Below, piece by piece: positions 63,039 through 64,000 of a stretch of 64,000 bases of DNA (positions are counted from its first letter, which is position 1; every line of letters starts with the position of its first letter). The stretch covers positions 496,001 to 560,000 of the forward strand of contig NZ_JAPDHX010000002.1 in NCBI RefSeq assembly GCF_025972045.1. The letters are read 5' to 3'. The DNA comes from Micropruina sonneratiae. Its GTDB lineage: Bacteria; Actinomycetota; Actinomycetes; Propionibacteriales; Propionibacteriaceae. The notes under the pieces were generated by a model. The model did not search any database. It was given only the letters and a program-made list of their open reading frames with translations, and had not been told where the DNA came from. The position numbers and the translations under genes were made by a program.

Positions 63039-64000
63039 TCAGGCGGTCGCCTTGGTGGAGTAGATGTGCACCTTGGCGCCGATGGGGGTCTTCTTGAAGA
63101 TCCACTGCGCGTCGGAGAGCTTGCGGATGTTCACGCAGCCGTGGCTGGACGAGGCGTAGCCGGAACTGTTGAAGCCCGGCGAATAGTGCACGTACATGTC
63201 CGGGTAGAACATCGTGCTGTACGGCATGGCGCCGCTGCCGTAGTTCTCCGAGTACGGGTTCACCTGCTTGTCGTAGACCTTCCAGGTGCCGTTCGCGGTC
63301 GGGAAGTTGCGCCAGATGTACGTCTTGGCGTGCTGCGCGTAGCCGCCGAGCCGCACCTTGAAGGTCTTGATGATCTCGCCGTTGCGCAGCCAGTACAGCT
63401 TGCGGTGCGCCTGGTCGACGCACAGCACGACGCCCTTGGTGAAACAGGTCTTGGGCAGCTCCTTCGAGACCGTCGGCGCCTTGGACGCCAGCGCCAGCCA
63501 GGTGGACTTGCCGGCGAAGCCGTCGGCGTCCAGACCGCGCGAACGCTGGTAGTTCAGCACCGCGTTGACCCCGGCGACGCTCAGGTAGCTGGACACCGAC
63601 CACGGGTAGAAGCCGGCCTTCTTCAGCTCCTTCTGGAGCAGCGTCGTGCAGGCGCCGGACGAGCCGGGCCGCACGGTGGTCGACTTGCAGGACTTGAACT
63701 TCTTGCGCACCGAGTCGCTCAACAGCGTCCACGGGTTGGGCTCGGCGGTCTTGGTGGCGCTCGGCTGGGGCGTCGCCGAGGCGGTGCCGGTGGCCGAGCC
63801 CGTGGCGGTGGCGGACGCGGTGGCCGTGGCGACCGGGGCCGCGGTGGTGGGACTGTTCACCCCCGCGGCGGCCGGGGAGACGGCACAGCCGGCCGTCATG
63901 GCCAACAGGGCTGCTGCTACTCCACCCGCTGCGACCAGCTTGCGACGTCCCCGAACGGGGGCGGCATCAGCGGCGGAGGGGGTGGAAAGGGTGATGGTGG
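63039..64000 (-). CDS. L,D-transpeptidase lipoprotein (5' end outside window)
   Basis: This enzyme would form 3-3 cross-links in peptidoglycan outside the membrane. From the visible N-terminal part: a basic RGRRKLVAA, a hydrophobic stretch and TAGC as lipobox, then a Thr/Ala/Ser-rich linker of about 45 residues. A peptidoglycan-binding region follows with LQKELKKAGFYPW and GLDADGFAGKSTWLALA. The YkuD catalytic domain is last, with the nucleophile Cys in ASSSHGCVNIRKLSDAQW. Because the frame stays open to base 64000 the true start lies beyond the window; the ATG at 63899 is inside the signal peptide. Confidence 0.9.
   Translation of the reverse strand, partial: TITLSTPSAADAAPVRGRRKLVAAGGVAAALLAMTAGCAVSPAAAGVNSPTTAAPVATATASATATGSATGTASATPQPSATKTAEPNPWTLLSDSVRKKFKSCKSTTVRPGSSGACTTLLQKELKKAGFYPWSVSSYLSVAGVNAVLNYQRSRGLDADGFAGKSTWLALASKAPTVSKELPKTCFTKGVVLCVDQAHRKLYWLRNGEIIKTFKVRLGGYAQHAKTYIWRNFPTANGTWKVYDKQVNPYSENYGSGAMPYSTMFYPDMYVHYSPGFNSSGYASSSHGCVNIRKLSDAQWIFKKTPIGAKVHIYSTKATA

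Overview
The window is about 70% G+C, densely coded and has no insertion sequences, prophage, CRISPR array, tRNA or rRNA genes that I can see. Gene content and order point to an actinobacterium, most likely of the Propionibacteriaceae (Micropruina/Propionicimonas/Tessaracoccus type): a ClgR-DUF3046-RecA-RecX-RNase Y-MiaB run, NrdR-NrdJ next to LexA, DUF779 beside an ExaC-type aldehyde dehydrogenase, an MT0933-type antitoxin, a TIGR03086 (mycothiol-linked DinB-like) protein and a phosphoketolase. The family assignment is an inference; the phylum is well supported.

Layout. 1-5.9 kb (+): end of oligopeptidase B, a group-2 sigma factor, two large intergenic palindromes, then an aldehyde module (GAF-type regulator, ExaC aldehyde dehydrogenase, DUF779) and a SecD-head-like lipoprotein. 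5.9-17.9 kb (-): TesB and PAC2 proteins, a decayed TetR gene, HrpA helicase, UspA, a flavin-binding PNPOx-like protein, phosphoketolase, a TY-Chap/YbjN-like protein and an AEC transporter. 18.0-20.9 kb: membrane acyltransferase, VTT-type membrane protein and an MDR oxidoreductase. 21.0-31.9 kb is a DNA-metabolism and tRNA locus: NrdJ, NrdR, an SOS-controlled small membrane protein divergent from LexA, a DUF167 gene with no canonical start codon, DinG, HflX, DapF, MiaA. 32.0-36.8 kb: small antitoxin-like protein, an aminobutyraldehyde-type dehydrogenase, a LysR regulator and a GABA-type aminotransferase, apparently a 4-aminobutyrate/putrescine catabolic block set between miaA and miaB. 36.9-50.0 kb: MiaB, an AraC/TIGR03086/VOC block, RNase Y, RecX, RecA, DUF3046, ClgR, CinA, PgsA, RimO, FtsK. 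50.1-64.0 kb: gamma-glutamyltransferase-like protein, ThiL, RarD, a two-component system, Ddl, PlsC, LeuDC, IclR (NdgR/LtbR type), Lrp/AsnC, YitT-type membrane protein and the end of an L,D-transpeptidase lipoprotein.

Regulation can be read unusually well. SOS boxes lie before the small membrane gene, lexA (diverged) and recA. recA also has a motif of the LexA-independent RecA-NDp/PafBC promoter type and a perfect DnaA box. About twenty genes have a TANNNT hexamer 6-8 nt before the start codon, which implies leaderless transcripts and fixes several starts. A heptamer, GGACGCC/GGCGTCC, occurs roughly 165-170 times in the window on both strands, far above what base composition predicts, and sometimes as inverted pairs in terminators. 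No large novel defence or mobile system is present. The most unusual items are this heptamer, the 104-nt palindrome at 1707-1810, the AUC-start DUF167 gene and the LysM-less SOS membrane protein.
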